A stretch of DNA of 64,000 nt from Lysinibacillus cavernae (lineage in GTDB: Bacteria; Bacillota; Bacilli; Bacillales_A; Planococcaceae): the NCBI RefSeq assembly GCF_009724685.1, contig NZ_WMEF01000007.1, positions 124,001-188,000 on the forward strand. Direction: 5' to 3'. The notes below the pieces were generated by a model. It saw only the letters and a list, made by a program, of their open reading frames with translations, was not told the origin of the DNA and did no database searches. This document shows positions 36,806-46,017 of this stretch, in pieces. The translations under genes were made by a program, and so were the position numbers. Within the stretch, counting starts at the first letter, position 1, and each line of letters begins with the position of its first letter.

Positions 36806-37754
36806 AGTTTTCCTTTAGCTTCACTGCTAAAAATAAAAAGATAGGGCTAAGTAAGATTCCATAAAAGCCAAACAATAGAATAGAGGCAGCGCTGATGAAA
36901 AATGTATGGAATGTACGCAGTTGAAGCGTGTTGGACCAAAGCATTGAATCGGCTAGCTGCCTCGTTAATTGTACAAATAAATACAGCAGTAAAATGGCAA
37001 CACATAAAAAGGTATTACCGTTGAAATAAAAATAAATGCTCATTGGTACAAGAAAAACGCCGATTCCGAAAAATGGTAGCACATCTGCAAATGCAACGAT
37101 AAATGCTTTAATGATAGCTTGTTCAAACTGGAGGATCATAAACCCTGCACAGAGGATGAGTAAGGTAATCGTAAATAATTGAAATTCCACAAATAAGAAA
37201 TAATGAAATAGTTGCATGATTTTAGCAAAATGTGATTGCCACTCATGGCGATATTTCTTTGGCACATATTGAAAGAACCAATATCGTGATTTACGTGTTT
37301 CTAATAGAGCAAAATAATAAGCAACCAAAAAGATAAATACCTCAATTACATGCTTCATCAATAATTGGAACAGATCTGCTGTGTATACGATGATAGAATC
37401 AAAAATGGACAGCGACTTTTCTTTTAACACTTGTACAAACATGGATTCATATTCACTAAAAAGAGGGAAATTTTGTAGTGTATCTCGAATTTCTGGAAAG
37501 ATGACAATAATACTGTTAATGGATATGACTACAAGCAGAAAAATACAGGTTAATATGAATACTTCCACAATAATTGCTGCGATCCAATAGGCGATCCTAC
37601 AATATTTATGTAAAAAATGTATTATAGGATACGTTGAAAATGATAAAAAAATTGCAAGTGAAACAGGTAATACAAACCAAAGTATGACTAAATAAAAAAT
37701 AAAAAACAAAACACTTGTAGTTCTTTCGTATGAAAAGTACTTTAAATTCCTCAT
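36789..37754 (-). CDS. ytvI: AI-2E/PerM family permease, YtvI-like sporulation membrane protein
   Basis: The 321-residue protein has about eight membrane helices with the AI-2E family core FADVLPFFGIGVFLVPMSIY followed by the LYLFVQLTRQLADSML region. YtvI of B. subtilis is mother-cell expressed, and the location between fxsA and citZ is conserved. However, the gene here runs opposite to its neighbours, and the sequence is shorter than B. subtilis YtvI (371). I place the start at 37754, ten bases after a GGGGTGA site; an upstream frame adds 17 residues. It may export a small anion; the substrate is unknown. Confidence 0.78.
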   Translation of the reverse strand: MRNLKYFSYERTTSVLFFIFYLVILWFVLPVSLAIFLSFSTYPIIHFLHKYCRIAYWIAAIIVEVFILTCIFLLVVISINSIIVIFPEIRDTLQNFPLFSEYESMFVQVLKEKSLSIFDSIIVYTADLFQLLMKHVIEVFIFLVAYYFALLETRKSRYWFFQYVPKKYRHEWQSHFAKIMQLFHYFLFVEFQLFTITLLILCAGFMILQFEQAIIKAFIVAFADVLPFFGIGVFLVPMSIYFYFNGNTFLCVAILLLYLFVQLTRQLADSMLWSNTLQLRTFHTFFISAASILLFGFYGILLSPIFLFLAVKLKENSIFER

Positions 37755-37870
37755 TTTTACAAATTCACCCCAAACCAATTGATAAATTAATGTCAAAATA
37801 TACAAAAAAATCTCTTTAGGACAATTTTATAGTCGTTCGGACGTCTTTTTCTTTATTTGGAGGATTTTCA

Positions 37871-37899
37871 TTCACAAAGCTGTCAAAAATGATTATAAT
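37871..37899 (+). promoter_or_regulatory. SigA promoter of citZ
   Basis: TTCACA (37871-37876) and a perfect TATAAT (37894-37899) are spaced by 17 bases. Transcription should begin near 37906, giving a leader of about 100 bases. Confidence 0.8.
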
Positions 37900-37904
37900 A
37901 GCAA

Positions 37905-37918
37905 TGTAAGCGATTTAC
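37905..37918 (+). promoter_or_regulatory. cre-like CcpA site at the citZ start point
   Basis: TGTAAGCGATTTAC matches 12 of 14 positions of a common cre consensus and covers the predicted transcription start. CcpA represses citZ in B. subtilis, so a roadblock-type operator here is plausible. The leader also contains an AAATGC and GCATTT hairpin about 40-75 bases further on. Confidence 0.5.
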
Positions 37919-38005
37919 TTAATGGTTCATATGAGCAAAATCCGTAAATGCAACATAAAAAAAACGCATTTGCAACAAAATATAAATATGAGGGAGCGAT
38001 AATTT

Positions 38006-39121
38006 ATGTCAGCAACTAAAGGTTTAGAAGGTATCGTAGCAGCGGAATCTAAAATCAGTTCAATTATCGATGACACACTTACATATGTTGGTTACAACAT
38101 TGATGATTTAGCAGAAAATGCGTCATTCGAAGAGGTAATTTACTTGTTATGGCATACTCGTTTACCAAAAGAGGACGAGCTAGCTGAATTAAAACAACAA
38201 TTGGCAGACAACATGTCAATTCCGCAGGCAGTTATCGACCAATTCAAAACATACCCACTTTCAACTGTACATCCAATGGCTGCATTGCGTACTGCAGTAT
38301 CTTTACTTGGTGTATTCGATGAAGAAGCGGATGTTATGGATCCAGAAGCAAACTACCGCAAAGCAATTCGTCTACAAGCTAAAATTGCTACAGTAGTAAC
38401 TGCATTCTCACGTGTGCGTAAAGGTTTAGAGCCAATTGCACCGAAACCAGAACTAGGATATGCTGCAAACTTCTTATACATGCTAAAAGGCGAAGAGCCA
38501 GCAGCTATTGAAATTGAAGCATTTGACAAAGCATTAGTGTTACACGCTGACCATGAATTAAATGCATCTACATTTACTGCACGTGTATGTGTAGCTACAT
38601 TATCAGACGTTTATTCTGGTGTAACTGCAGCGATTGGTGCATTAAAAGGACCACTTCATGGTGGAGCAAATGAGCAAGTTATGAAAATGTTATCTGAAAT
38701 CGGCTCACTTGATAATGTTGAATCTTACATTCAAAATAAATTAGACAACAAAGAAAAAATTATGGGCTTCGGTCACCGCGTATATCGTAAAGGCGACCCT
38801 CGTGCACCACATTTACGTGTAATGTCTAAAAAATTAACTGAACTAACTGGTAAACCAGAGCTTTATGAAATGTCAGTTAAAATCCATGACATGATCGTAG
38901 AACAAAAGAAATTACCTGCAAACGTAGATTTCTTCTCTGCGTCAGTGTATGATTCTTTAGGTATTGATCATGACCTGTTCACACCAATTTTTGCAGTATC
39001 TCGTACTTCAGGTTGGGTGGCACACATCCTTGAGCAATATGCAAACAACCGCCTAATCCGTCCACGTGCTGAGTATGTTGGACCAGGCATGCAAAAATAT
39101 ATTCCAATCAGCGAGCGCTAA
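38006..39121 (+). CDS. citZ: Citrate synthase II
   Basis: The 371-residue protein begins MSATKGLEGIVAAESKISSI. It carries the catalytic histidines in GPLHGGANEQVM and IMGFGHRVYRKGDPRA and the aspartate near DFFSASVYDSLGID. It condenses oxaloacetate with acetyl-CoA. The start has a GAGGGAG site. icd and mdh follow, so the operon supplies the first steps of the oxidative TCA branch. A strong non-terminator hairpin lies between citZ and icd. Confidence 0.97.
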   Translation: MSATKGLEGIVAAESKISSIIDDTLTYVGYNIDDLAENASFEEVIYLLWHTRLPKEDELAELKQQLADNMSIPQAVIDQFKTYPLSTVHPMAALRTAVSLLGVFDEEADVMDPEANYRKAIRLQAKIATVVTAFSRVRKGLEPIAPKPELGYAANFLYMLKGEEPAAIEIEAFDKALVLHADHELNASTFTARVCVATLSDVYSGVTAAIGALKGPLHGGANEQVMKMLSEIGSLDNVESYIQNKLDNKEKIMGFGHRVYRKGDPRAPHLRVMSKKLTELTGKPELYEMSVKIHDMIVEQKKLPANVDFFSASVYDSLGIDHDLFTPIFAVSRTSGWVAHILEQYANNRLIRPRAEYVGPGMQKYIPISER

Positions 39122-39146
39122 TTTGGAAAATATGCTAGAATGTTTG

Positions 39147-39172
39147 GGACTGTGTTAGCATTAACACAGTCC
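39147..39172 (+). other. Intercistronic hairpin between citZ and icd
   Basis: GGACTGTGTTA and TAACACAGTCC pair perfectly over 11 bases with a 4-base loop (GCAT). No T run follows and icd starts 29 bases later. It is more likely an mRNA processing or stability element than a terminator, and could set different citZ and icd mRNA levels. Confidence 0.75.
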
Positions 39173-39200
39173 TATGATTATGAATTTAGGAGGCAACAGA

Positions 39201-40463
39201 ATGTCAAACAAAATTGTAGTTGAAAATGGCGTACTTAATGTACCAAATAATCCAGTAATTCCTTTCATCGAAGGTGATGGAATTGGTCCAGATATCTGGG
39301 CTGCAGCATCACGCGTAATCGACGCTGCTGTAGAAAAAGCTTATAACGGTGAAAAGAAAATTGAATGGTTAGAAGTTTTAGCTGGTGAAAAAGCATTTAA
39401 CCAAACTGGTGAATGGTTACCACAAGAAACTTTAGACAAAATTAACGAATACTTAATTGCAATCAAAGGTCCTCTTACTACGCCAATCGGTGGTGGTATC
39501 CGCTCTCTAAACGTAGCATTACGTCAACAACTTGACTTATATGTATGCTTACGTCCAGTACGTCACTTTGATGGAGTGCCTTCTCCAGTTAAACGCCCAG
39601 AAGACGTTGACATGGTTATCTTCCGCGAAAACACAGAAGACATCTATGCTGGTATTGAATTCGAATCTGGCTCAGAACAAGCTCAAAAAATCATCAACTT
39701 CCTACAATCTGAATTTGGTGTAAACAAAATCCGTTTCCCAGAAACATCTGGTATCGGTGTAAAACCTGTATCTAAAGAAGGTACTGAGCGTTTAGTACGT
39801 TCTGCTATCGAATATGCAATCAAACATAAACGCCCATCTGTTACTTTAGTTCATAAAGGTAACATCATGAAATTCACTGAAGGTGGATTCAAAAAATGGG
39901 GTTATGAATTAGCTGAAAAAGAATTTGCTGATCAAACTTTCACTTGGAACCAATACGATGCTATCAAAGCTGACCAAGGTGAAGAAGCAGCAAACAAAGC
40001 ACAAGCTGACGCTTTAGCAGCTGGTAAAATCTTAGTAAAAGATTCAATCGCTGATATCTTCTTACAACAAATCTTAACTCGTCCAACTGAGTTTGATGTA
40101 GTAGCTACAATGAACTTAAATGGTGACTATATTTCTGATGCACTAGCTGCACAAGTTGGTGGTATCGGTATCGCTCCAGGTGCTAACATTAACTATGTAA
40201 CTGGACACGCGATCTTCGAAGCTACTCACGGTACAGCTCCGAAATATGCTGGTTTAGATAAAGTAAACCCATCTTCAGTATTACTTTCAGGTGTATTAAT
40301 GCTTGAACACTTAGGATGGCAAGAGGCTGCTGACATGATCACTAAATCTGTTGAGAATACAATTTCTTCTAAAGTTGTAACTTATGACTTCGCTCGTTTA
40401 ATGGACGGCGCTACAGAAGTGAAATGTTCAGAATTCGCTAATGAGTTAATCAAAAACCTATAA
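39201..40463 (+). CDS. icd: NADP-dependent isocitrate dehydrogenase
   Basis: The 420-residue enzyme shows [12 protein letters not shown], the phosphorylatable-serine type loop [31 protein letters not shown] and ITHGTAP-like [12 protein letters not shown]. It turns isocitrate into 2-oxoglutarate with NADP. The ATG at 39201 has an AGGAGG site and gives the family start; the open frame extends nine codons further without support. Codon choice is noticeably tuned (many AAC, ATC and TTC), as expected for a highly expressed gene. Confidence 0.97.
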   Translation: MSNKIVVENGVLNVPNNPVIPFIEGDGIGPDIWAAASRVIDAAVEKAYNGEKKIEWLEVLAGEKAFNQTGEWLPQETLDKINEYLIAIKGPLTTPIGGGIRSLNVALRQQLDLYVCLRPVRHFDGVPSPVKRPEDVDMVIFRENTEDIYAGIEFESGSEQAQKIINFLQSEFGVNKIRFPETSGIGVKPVSKEGTERLVRSAIEYAIKHKRPSVTLVHKGNIMKFTEGGFKKWGYELAEKEFADQTFTWNQYDAIKADQGEEAANKAQADALAAGKILVKDSIADIFLQQILTRPTEFDVVATMNLNGDYISDALAAQVGGIGIAPGANINYVTGHAIFEATHGTAPKYAGLDKVNPSSVLLSGVLMLEHLGWQEAADMITKSVENTISSKVVTYDFARLMDGATEVKCSEFANELIKNL

Positions 40464-40488
40464 TTTCCTATTCTAAAATAGGAATTAT
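40464..40488 (+). other. Hairpin directly after icd
   Basis: TTCCTATT and AATAGGAA pair around CTAA beginning at the icd stop codon. No T run follows, so a 3'-end stabilising role for the citZ-icd message is possible. Confidence 0.55.
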
Positions 40489-40572
40489 CACTAAAGCGGA
40501 TGCTTTATTCTGCCGATATAATTAGGGTGAAAGTAAATTTTAATTAAATATTTACGATAAACTTGTTTAATC

Positions 40573-40606
40573 GAGGGAGTGAGATGTATGTCTCCTCCCT
40601 CTTTTA
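40573..40606 (+). terminator. Internal terminator-like structure between icd and mdh
   Basis: GAGGGAGTGAGA pairs with TCTCCTCCCTC (one bulge) around a 6-base loop and is followed by TTTT. It lies 35 bases before the mdh start, so it could partly end the citZ-icd transcript or attenuate mdh. Confidence 0.6.
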
Positions 40607-40641
40607 AAATATATAACCTAATGCTAAAGGAGCGTATTCAA

Positions 40642-41580
40642 ATGTCTCTGAAACGTAAAAAAATCTCAGTAATCGGTGGCGGGTTTACAGGTGCTACTGC
40701 AGCATTTTTAGCAGCTCAGAAAGAACTTGGTGACGTCGTATTAGTGGATATCCCGCAAGCTGAAAACCCAACAAAGGGAAAGGCTCTAGATATGTGGGAA
40801 GCAGCACCAATACAAGGTTTTGATTCTTATGTACAAGGTACTTCTAATTATGCAGATACGGCTGATTCTGACGTAGTCATCATTACTGCTGGAGTGGCAC
40901 GTAAACCAGGAATGAGTCGTGATGATCTAGTTCAAATCAATCAAGGTGTCATGAAAACTGTTTCAAAAGAGATTGCTATGCATTCACCAAATGCTACAAT
41001 CCTTGTACTGACAAATCCAGTTGATGCCATGACTTACACTGTATTTAAAGAAACAGGTTTCCCTAAAAACCGTGTCATCGGTCAATCGGGTGTTCTTGAT
41101 ACAGCTCGTTTCTGTGCATTTGTGGCAGAAGAACTTACTATTTCAGTGAAAGACATCACTGGTTTTGTATTAGGTGGTCATGGTGACACAATGGTACCAT
41201 TAACACGTTATTCTTTCGCAGGTGGAATTCCTTTAGAAACGTTAATTTCTGCTGAACGTTTAGAAGAGATTGTTGATCGTACACGTAATGGTGGAGCTGA
41301 AATCGTCAATTTACTTGGTAACGGTTCTGCCTATTATGCGCCAGCTGCGGCACTGATTGAAATGGCAGAAGCTATTATAAAAGATCAGAAACGTATTTTG
41401 CCATCTATCGCTTATTTAGAGGGTGAATATGGCTATCATGATTTATACTTAGGTGTTCCTACATTACTTGGTGCAAATGGCATTGAAAAAATCTTTGAAC
41501 TGGAGTTAACGGACAAAGAAAAAGCAGCTTTAGACCAATCGGCAGATGCAGTTCGTAATGTGATGAAAATTTTAGTGTAA
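40642..41580 (+). CDS. mdh: Malate dehydrogenase
   Basis: The 312-residue LDH-like malate dehydrogenase has the NAD-binding motif [33 protein letters not shown], the substrate arginine region [15 protein letters not shown] and the active-site [16 protein letters not shown]. It oxidises malate to oxaloacetate with NAD. The ATG at 40642 has an AAAGGAG site; the frame is open 21 codons earlier, but that region forms the internal hairpin. It is the last gene of citZ-icd-mdh and is followed by two terminators in a row. Confidence 0.97.
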   Translation: MSLKRKKISVIGGGFTGATAAFLAAQKELGDVVLVDIPQAENPTKGKALDMWEAAPIQGFDSYVQGTSNYADTADSDVVIITAGVARKPGMSRDDLVQINQGVMKTVSKEIAMHSPNATILVLTNPVDAMTYTVFKETGFPKNRVIGQSGVLDTARFCAFVAEELTISVKDITGFVLGGHGDTMVPLTRYSFAGGIPLETLISAERLEEIVDRTRNGGAEIVNLLGNGSAYYAPAAALIEMAEAIIKDQKRILPSIAYLEGEYGYHDLYLGVPTLLGANGIEKIFELELTDKEKAALDQSADAVRNVMKILV

Positions 41581-41595
41581 ACCAAAATTGTCGCT

Positions 41596-41640
41596 GACGC
41601 TTTGCTTTCGCGCAGATAAGCAAAGCGTCTAGATTTTTTC
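41596..41640 (+). terminator. Terminator 1 after mdh
   Basis: GACGCTTTGCTT and AAGCAAAGCGTC form a perfect 12-bp stem with TTTTTT shortly after. Confidence 0.92.
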
Positions 41641-41679
41641 GAGTTTACGAGTAGAAATGAACGCTGTAAGATAAAAAAT

Positions 41680-41708
41680 GAGTAGGAATCGTTCCTACTC
41701 GTTTTTTT
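41680..41708. terminator. Terminator 2 after mdh
   Basis: GAGTAGGAA and TTCCTACTC pair around TCG, with an A run before and seven T after. It is a second, very compact stop. Confidence 0.9.
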
Positions 41709-41814
41709 TATGTTCAAGTGTTTGGCAGCATAAGGTTCTTCTGCTTTTCGTTGTACTTTTAGCATAAAATTGATACTATGAATGTAGTATGATAGAAAAG
41801 GGGTTGGCGTATCT

Positions 41815-42255
41815 TTGCTTCAAAAAAACGGTAAACTTGGTCTCACAATCGATGAAATTACAGTTGGCGAGAAGATCCATATAACTGAAAAAATTGAAGA
41901 TAGGGATCTATTGCTGTATTTAGGGCTTACAAACGATAGTAATCCGCTTTATATTCAACATGATTATGCGGCTATGACACCTTTTCAAAAACCAATTGTG
42001 CCGACAATTATGTTAAATGGCATTATTACATCAGCTGTGTCAAAATATATTCCTGGGCCAGGTGCACGAATTATTGAGCAACATTTAAAATATTTAGGAC
42101 CTCTCTATCATTATGAATTGTTTGATACGCTATTAGAGGTAACAGCAGTCAATAAATACGACAATACGGTTACTGTGTCTGTACACTCATTTAATGAGCA
42201 AAAAGAGCTTGTAATTGAAGGTGTTTTACTGGTGACTCCACCACTTGCACTATAG
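41815..42255 (+). CDS. MaoC-like hotdog dehydratase/acyl-binding protein
   Basis: This 146-residue single hotdog domain of the MaoC type has the hydratase-2-like segment YLGLTNDSNPLYIQHDYAAM (the Asp and His are near the expected D-x4-H catalytic pair) and PTIMLNGIITSAVSKYIPGP. Such proteins hydrate enoyl-CoA, but many stand-alone members are uncharacterised. The TTG start is preceded by a GGGG-type site. The gene lies just upstream of phoP, 52 bases away, and may be on its transcript; no link to phosphate metabolism is known to me. Confidence 0.75.
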   Translation: MLQKNGKLGLTIDEITVGEKIHITEKIEDRDLLLYLGLTNDSNPLYIQHDYAAMTPFQKPIVPTIMLNGIITSAVSKYIPGPGARIIEQHLKYLGPLYHYELFDTLLEVTAVNKYDNTVTVSVHSFNEQKELVIEGVLLVTPPLAL

Positions 42256-42307
42256 ACGTCTTGAGGTTTGAAATGGGGGTTTCAAATCACTAACGGAGGC
42301 ATTATAT

Positions 42308-43024
42308 ATGACAAAAACAATTTTAGTTATTGAAGATGAATTTTCGATTGCAACATTATTGAAATATAATTTAGAACAGGCAGGCTATGTAGTTGAAACT
42401 GCTGCTGATGGTCAAGAAGGGCTTGAAAAAACAATCGACTTACAGCCAAATTTAATTCTTTTAGATTTGATGCTTCCGAAACTAGATGGTATGGAAGTAT
42501 GTAAACAAATACGTCAGCAACGTATGAATACGCCAATCATTATGTTAACTGCAAAAGATGATGAATTTGATAAAGTTCTTGGTCTTGAGCTAGGAGCAGA
42601 TGATTATATGACAAAGCCCTTTAGCCCACGTGAAGTGTTAGCGCGTGTCAAAGCTGTGTTAAGACGCTTTACGCAAAATGTTGTGGCAGATGATAAAGAT
42701 GAGCCTCAAGAGAAAATGTATGAGTTTGGACAATTGCGTGTGTTCCCAGAACGTTTTGAAGTCTTTTTACAAGATGAGGCACTCGAATTTACACCGAAAG
42801 AATTTGAGCTACTGATCTACTTACTTGAAAATAAAAATCGTGTATTAACACGTGATCAGCTATTAAGTGCTGTATGGAAATATGATTTTGCTGGCGATAC
42901 TCGAATTGTGGATGTACACATTAGTCACCTTCGCGATAAAATCGAGGAAAATAGCCGTAAGCCGATGTTTATTAAAACAATCAGAGGTCTTGGTTATAAA
43001 TTTGAGGAGCCGAAAACGACATGA
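42308..43024 (+). CDS. phoP: Response regulator PhoP (OmpR family)
   Basis: The 238-residue protein has a receiver domain with acidic pocket EDE near residue 9, phospho-acceptor Asp in LILLDLMLPKLDG (about 53), Thr and Lys later (LTAKDD, MTKPFSP), and an OmpR-type winged helix with FTPKEFELLIYLLENKNRVL. It overlaps phoR by four bases (ATGA). The pair controls phosphate starvation genes in bacilli, and position after mdh is conserved. Confidence 0.94.
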   Translation: MTKTILVIEDEFSIATLLKYNLEQAGYVVETAADGQEGLEKTIDLQPNLILLDLMLPKLDGMEVCKQIRQQRMNTPIIMLTAKDDEFDKVLGLELGADDYMTKPFSPREVLARVKAVLRRFTQNVVADDKDEPQEKMYEFGQLRVFPERFEVFLQDEALEFTPKEFELLIYLLENKNRVLTRDQLLSAVWKYDFAGDTRIVDVHISHLRDKIEENSRKPMFIKTIRGLGYKFEEPKTT

Positions 43025-44556
43025 AATCAATGAGCAATCGCTTATTCTTGACATTCATGCTTTTACTTGGAGCGATACTAGCTGTCCTAATGATTGTTAT
43101 AGGTCAGCTTTTTCCTGTTTATATCAAGCAATACAATGAACAAGCAAACACGCAAATACAAACGTCAATGGATCAAGTAATCGATGAACGCAAGATTGAA
43201 TTATCTAAGGAAGATCAAGAGGCATTGTATGAGGCACAAAGTATGGAACGAGAGGATTCCTTGTTGATGTATGTGCGTGCCAGGCTCTATATAGTGCTAG
43301 CTATCCTTTTCACAATCACAGTGTTTTTAATCGCGATTATCAGTCGTTATATGATTCGTAATTTTACTGAACCGATTGATAACGTGACAGAAACGGCACT
43401 TGAGCTTGCAAAAGGGAACTATCGTGCTCGTGCCCAAGAAAATGAACATGAACGGATGATACCACTCAGTCATTCCATTAACATTTTGGCACGTAATTTA
43501 CAGGATATTACGACTATACGTGAAGTAGAGGAAGAAAGACTAAAAACATTAATTGAAAATATGGGAAGCTCTCTCATGATGATTGGTCGCGAAGGGAATA
43601 TTTCCATTGTGAATCGGGTATTTTTAGAGCGCTTCGGGATGCAACTTGATAATGTACAAGGAAAGGTTTTTCGTACAATTGGCTTACCGAAATCATTGGA
43701 GCAATTTATCGATCATGTATTTTTAACAGAGATGCCTTATCGACAACAAATTAAAATGGAAGTACAACAAGAGCTCTATAATAAAGAAGTGTATGGGGCG
43801 CCGGTAATTGGAGATCATGGAAGATGGCTAGGTGTTGTCATCGTTATGCATGATATTACGGAACTTGTACGTTTAGAGCAAATTCGTAAAGACTTTGTAG
43901 CTAATGTATCGCACGAATTACGAACACCTATCACATCTATTAAAGGTTTTTCAGAAACTTTACTGGACGGGGCCTATAAAGACGAAAAAATGCTGATTTC
44001 CTTTTTAGAGATTATTTATAAAGAGAGTAATCGTCTTCAAATGCTTATTCAAGACTTGTTAGAGCTGTCTAAGATTGAGCAGCATGGCTTTACTGTCAAC
44101 ATCATGCCAATGGGCTTACAGGATGTGCTGATTCGTGGGGCAGAGCTAACAGCGCCGCGATTAGATGAGAAAAATATGAGTTTTCAAGTAGATATCGATC
44201 GGGATGTTCAGGTTATGGGAGATGCCAATCGTGTTATTCAAATCGTTACGAATTTAATCACCAATGCTATTACATATTCTCCTGAAAACACGACCGTTTC
44301 CATTCGGTTAAAGGAAAATGAAACACATGGCATTATTGAAATAGAGGACCAAGGAATTGGTATAGAAAAGCATGAAATCGCCCGAGTTTTTGAGCGTTTT
44401 TATCGTGTGGATCGAGCAAGAAGTCGCAATTCTGGCGGGACAGGCTTAGGGCTAGCGATTGTTAAGCATCTTGTAGAGGCCCATCATGGTCGTATTCAAG
44501 TAGAAAGTGAAGTTGGAATTGGGACTAAAATGATTGTCATGATTCCGAAAAATTAA
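43021..44556 (+). CDS. phoR: Sensor histidine kinase PhoR
   Basis: The 511-residue membrane kinase has TM1 (LFLTFMLLLGAILAVLMIVI), a short extracytoplasmic loop of about 75 residues, TM2 (LYIVLAILFTITVFLIAIIS), then HAMP (about 112-165), PAS (175-285), a HisKA domain with H298 in FVANVSHELRTPITS, and HATPase (DQGIGIEKHEIARVFERFYR, then GTGLGLAIVKHL). The sensor loop is shorter than in B. subtilis PhoR, whose extracellular part is a larger PAS fold, so the signal may be read differently. An alternative start is the ATG at 43030. Confidence 0.93.
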   Translation: MKSMSNRLFLTFMLLLGAILAVLMIVIGQLFPVYIKQYNEQANTQIQTSMDQVIDERKIELSKEDQEALYEAQSMEREDSLLMYVRARLYIVLAILFTITVFLIAIISRYMIRNFTEPIDNVTETALELAKGNYRARAQENEHERMIPLSHSINILARNLQDITTIREVEEERLKTLIENMGSSLMMIGREGNISIVNRVFLERFGMQLDNVQGKVFRTIGLPKSLEQFIDHVFLTEMPYRQQIKMEVQQELYNKEVYGAPVIGDHGRWLGVVIVMHDITELVRLEQIRKDFVANVSHELRTPITSIKGFSETLLDGAYKDEKMLISFLEIIYKESNRLQMLIQDLLELSKIEQHGFTVNIMPMGLQDVLIRGAELTAPRLDEKNMSFQVDIDRDVQVMGDANRVIQIVTNLITNAITYSPENTTVSIRLKENETHGIIEIEDQGIGIEKHEIARVFERFYRVDRARSRNSGGTGLGLAIVKHLVEAHHGRIQVESEVGIGTKMIVMIPKN

Positions 44557-44649
44557 CAAATCCTTTACATGAACAAAATGTTCCATTCATATTTGGGTAC
44601 TATACTTGTTAGTAGAAACCCCCTATATGATTGTTAAGACGATAACCAT

Positions 44650-44680
44650 AAAAAATCTTATATGTTAGAAGATTTTTTAA
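44650..44680 (+). terminator. Terminator 1 after phoPR
   Basis: AAAAAATCTT and AAGATTTTTT pair around a 9-base loop. Confidence 0.8.
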
Positions 44681-44705
44681 TAACTGCTTTATTTTCGCCA
44701 TAGAA

Positions 44706-44743
44706 AGAATCTACTGTCTCATTTTTAGATAGTAGATTCTTTT
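44706..44743 (+). terminator. Terminator 2 after phoPR
   Basis: AGAATCTACT and AGTAGATTCT pair perfectly and are followed by TTTTCTGTTTT. The remaining gap to lrgA holds AT-rich sequence in which I could not fix a promoter. Confidence 0.85.
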
Positions 44744-44919
44744 CTGTTTTACAGAGAAGGTAAATAGGTGTAAAGTATAGTAGCATAAAAGTTTACTATC
44801 AATCTATTGTAGATTTTTCGTTAAACGATAGCTTTTACAGTCAGTAAATCAACCTTCTTTTCAAGTCGATCATGTTTTTCTGACTGTTGAAGCAGAGAAA
44901 AAATGAGAGAAGGATGACC

Positions 44920-45288
44920 ATGAAAATCGTCAAAAGTATCGTGCAAATCGGCTATCTTTATATCCTATTATTTATCGGAAATACTATTGCACGCTTACTT
45001 CACTTGCCGATTCCAGGTAGCATAATAGGACTTGTCCTATTATTTTTACTTTTACAGCTTCATATTATTAAGCTTGAATGGATTGAGTTAGGAGCAGCCC
45101 TATTACTAAGTGAACTCTTACTATTCTTTATTCCCTCTGCCATCGGTGTTGTTGATTATCATGCATTATTCGGTGTGCAAGGAATGAAAGTTGTGCTTGT
45201 CATTGTTGTAAGTGCGATTGTCGTGATGTTAGTAACGGGCTATACGGCGCAATGGCTAGAGCAACGAAAGAAAGGTGATACAGTATGA
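44920..45288 (+). CDS. lrgA: CidA/LrgA family holin-like protein
   Basis: This 122-residue protein has four membrane helices with the family sequence GYLYILLFIGNTIARLLHLP, IPGSIIGLVLLFLLLQLHII and ELLLFFIPSAIGVVDYH. CidA/LrgA proteins modulate murein hydrolase activity or, in B. subtilis PftA, take part in pyruvate uptake. The ATG at 44920, after a GAAGGATGA site, gives the normal family length. lrgB overlaps by four bases, as is usual for this pair. No lytSR sensor pair is adjacent. Confidence 0.9.
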   Translation: MKIVKSIVQIGYLYILLFIGNTIARLLHLPIPGSIIGLVLLFLLLQLHIIKLEWIELGAALLLSELLLFFIPSAIGVVDYHALFGVQGMKVVLVIVVSAIVVMLVTGYTAQWLEQRKKGDTV

Positions 45289-45998
45289 GCCTATTCATAG
45301 CTATAGCAAGCTTACTTGGAACAATTGCTATTTTTTATATTTGTAAAATGTTTTATAAAAAATATAAAAAAGAATGGCTAACACCTATGCTGATTACGCC
45401 TTTCGTGATTATCGTTATTTTACTCCTAACAGGCATACCTTATAAATCCTATAATACAGGAGCAAATGTCTTAACAAATTTACTAGGACCAGCAACAGTT
45501 GCATTTGCGGTTCCTATTTATAAAAATGTCAACCTATTAAAAAAACACGCATTCGAGATTTTCGTAAGTATTGCGGTTGGTTCAGCGGTTGCTATTGTGT
45601 CATCATTTATTATGGCTTTAATCGTAGGGCTAAATGATGAGCTTGTGCATAGTTTGGTACCACGTTCAGTAACGACACCTATTGCGATGGACATTTCAAA
45701 TATGATTGGAGGTTCTCCTACCCTTACAGCTGTTTTCGTTATGACAACAGGGATATTAGGGAGTCTACTAGCACCAATCGTTATTAAAGTATGCCGTTTC
45801 CATAGACCTTCCTCTAGGGGGCTAATGCTTGGCATGGGTGCACATGGAACAGGTACTTCTAAAGCATTTGAATTCGGTGAGTTGGAAGGTACCTTTGCTA
45901 GTCTAGCGATGATCGTTGCCGCTTTAATAAGCATTGTATTATCCACTACTATTTTCCCAGTATTTGAACATCTAGTTATCAATATCCTGTTACCTTAA
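45285..45998 (+). CDS. lrgB: CidB/LrgB family membrane protein
   Basis: The 237-residue LrgB protein has about eight membrane segments, including NVLTNLLGPATVAFAVPIYK, SVTTPIAMDISNMIGGSPTL and LGMGAHGTGTSKAFEFGELE, the last being the most conserved motif. It is the obligate partner of LrgA. In B. subtilis the pair PftAB is a pyruvate-facilitated transporter induced by LytST; in staphylococci it tunes autolysis. Which applies here is open. The stop codon lies inside the following terminator stem. Confidence 0.9.
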   Translation: MSLFIAIASLLGTIAIFYICKMFYKKYKKEWLTPMLITPFVIIVILLLTGIPYKSYNTGANVLTNLLGPATVAFAVPIYKNVNLLKKHAFEIFVSIAVGSAVAIVSSFIMALIVGLNDELVHSLVPRSVTTPIAMDISNMIGGSPTLTAVFVMTTGILGSLLAPIVIKVCRFHRPSSRGLMLGMGAHGTGTSKAFEFGELEGTFASLAMIVAALISIVLSTTIFPVFEHLVINILLP

Positions 45999-46017
45999 AA
46001 GGTAACGGGATTTTTTT
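45984..46017 (+). terminator. Terminator of lrgAB
   Basis: ATCCTGTTACCTT pairs with AAGGTAACGGGAT (one wobble) around a two-base gap and runs into seven T. The hairpin includes the lrgB stop codon. Confidence 0.88.

Noticed and set aside
41580-41710. Repeat element or CRISPR-like unit after mdh
   Set aside because: The two inverted repeats are different from each other and both carry T runs, so they are ordinary tandem terminators.
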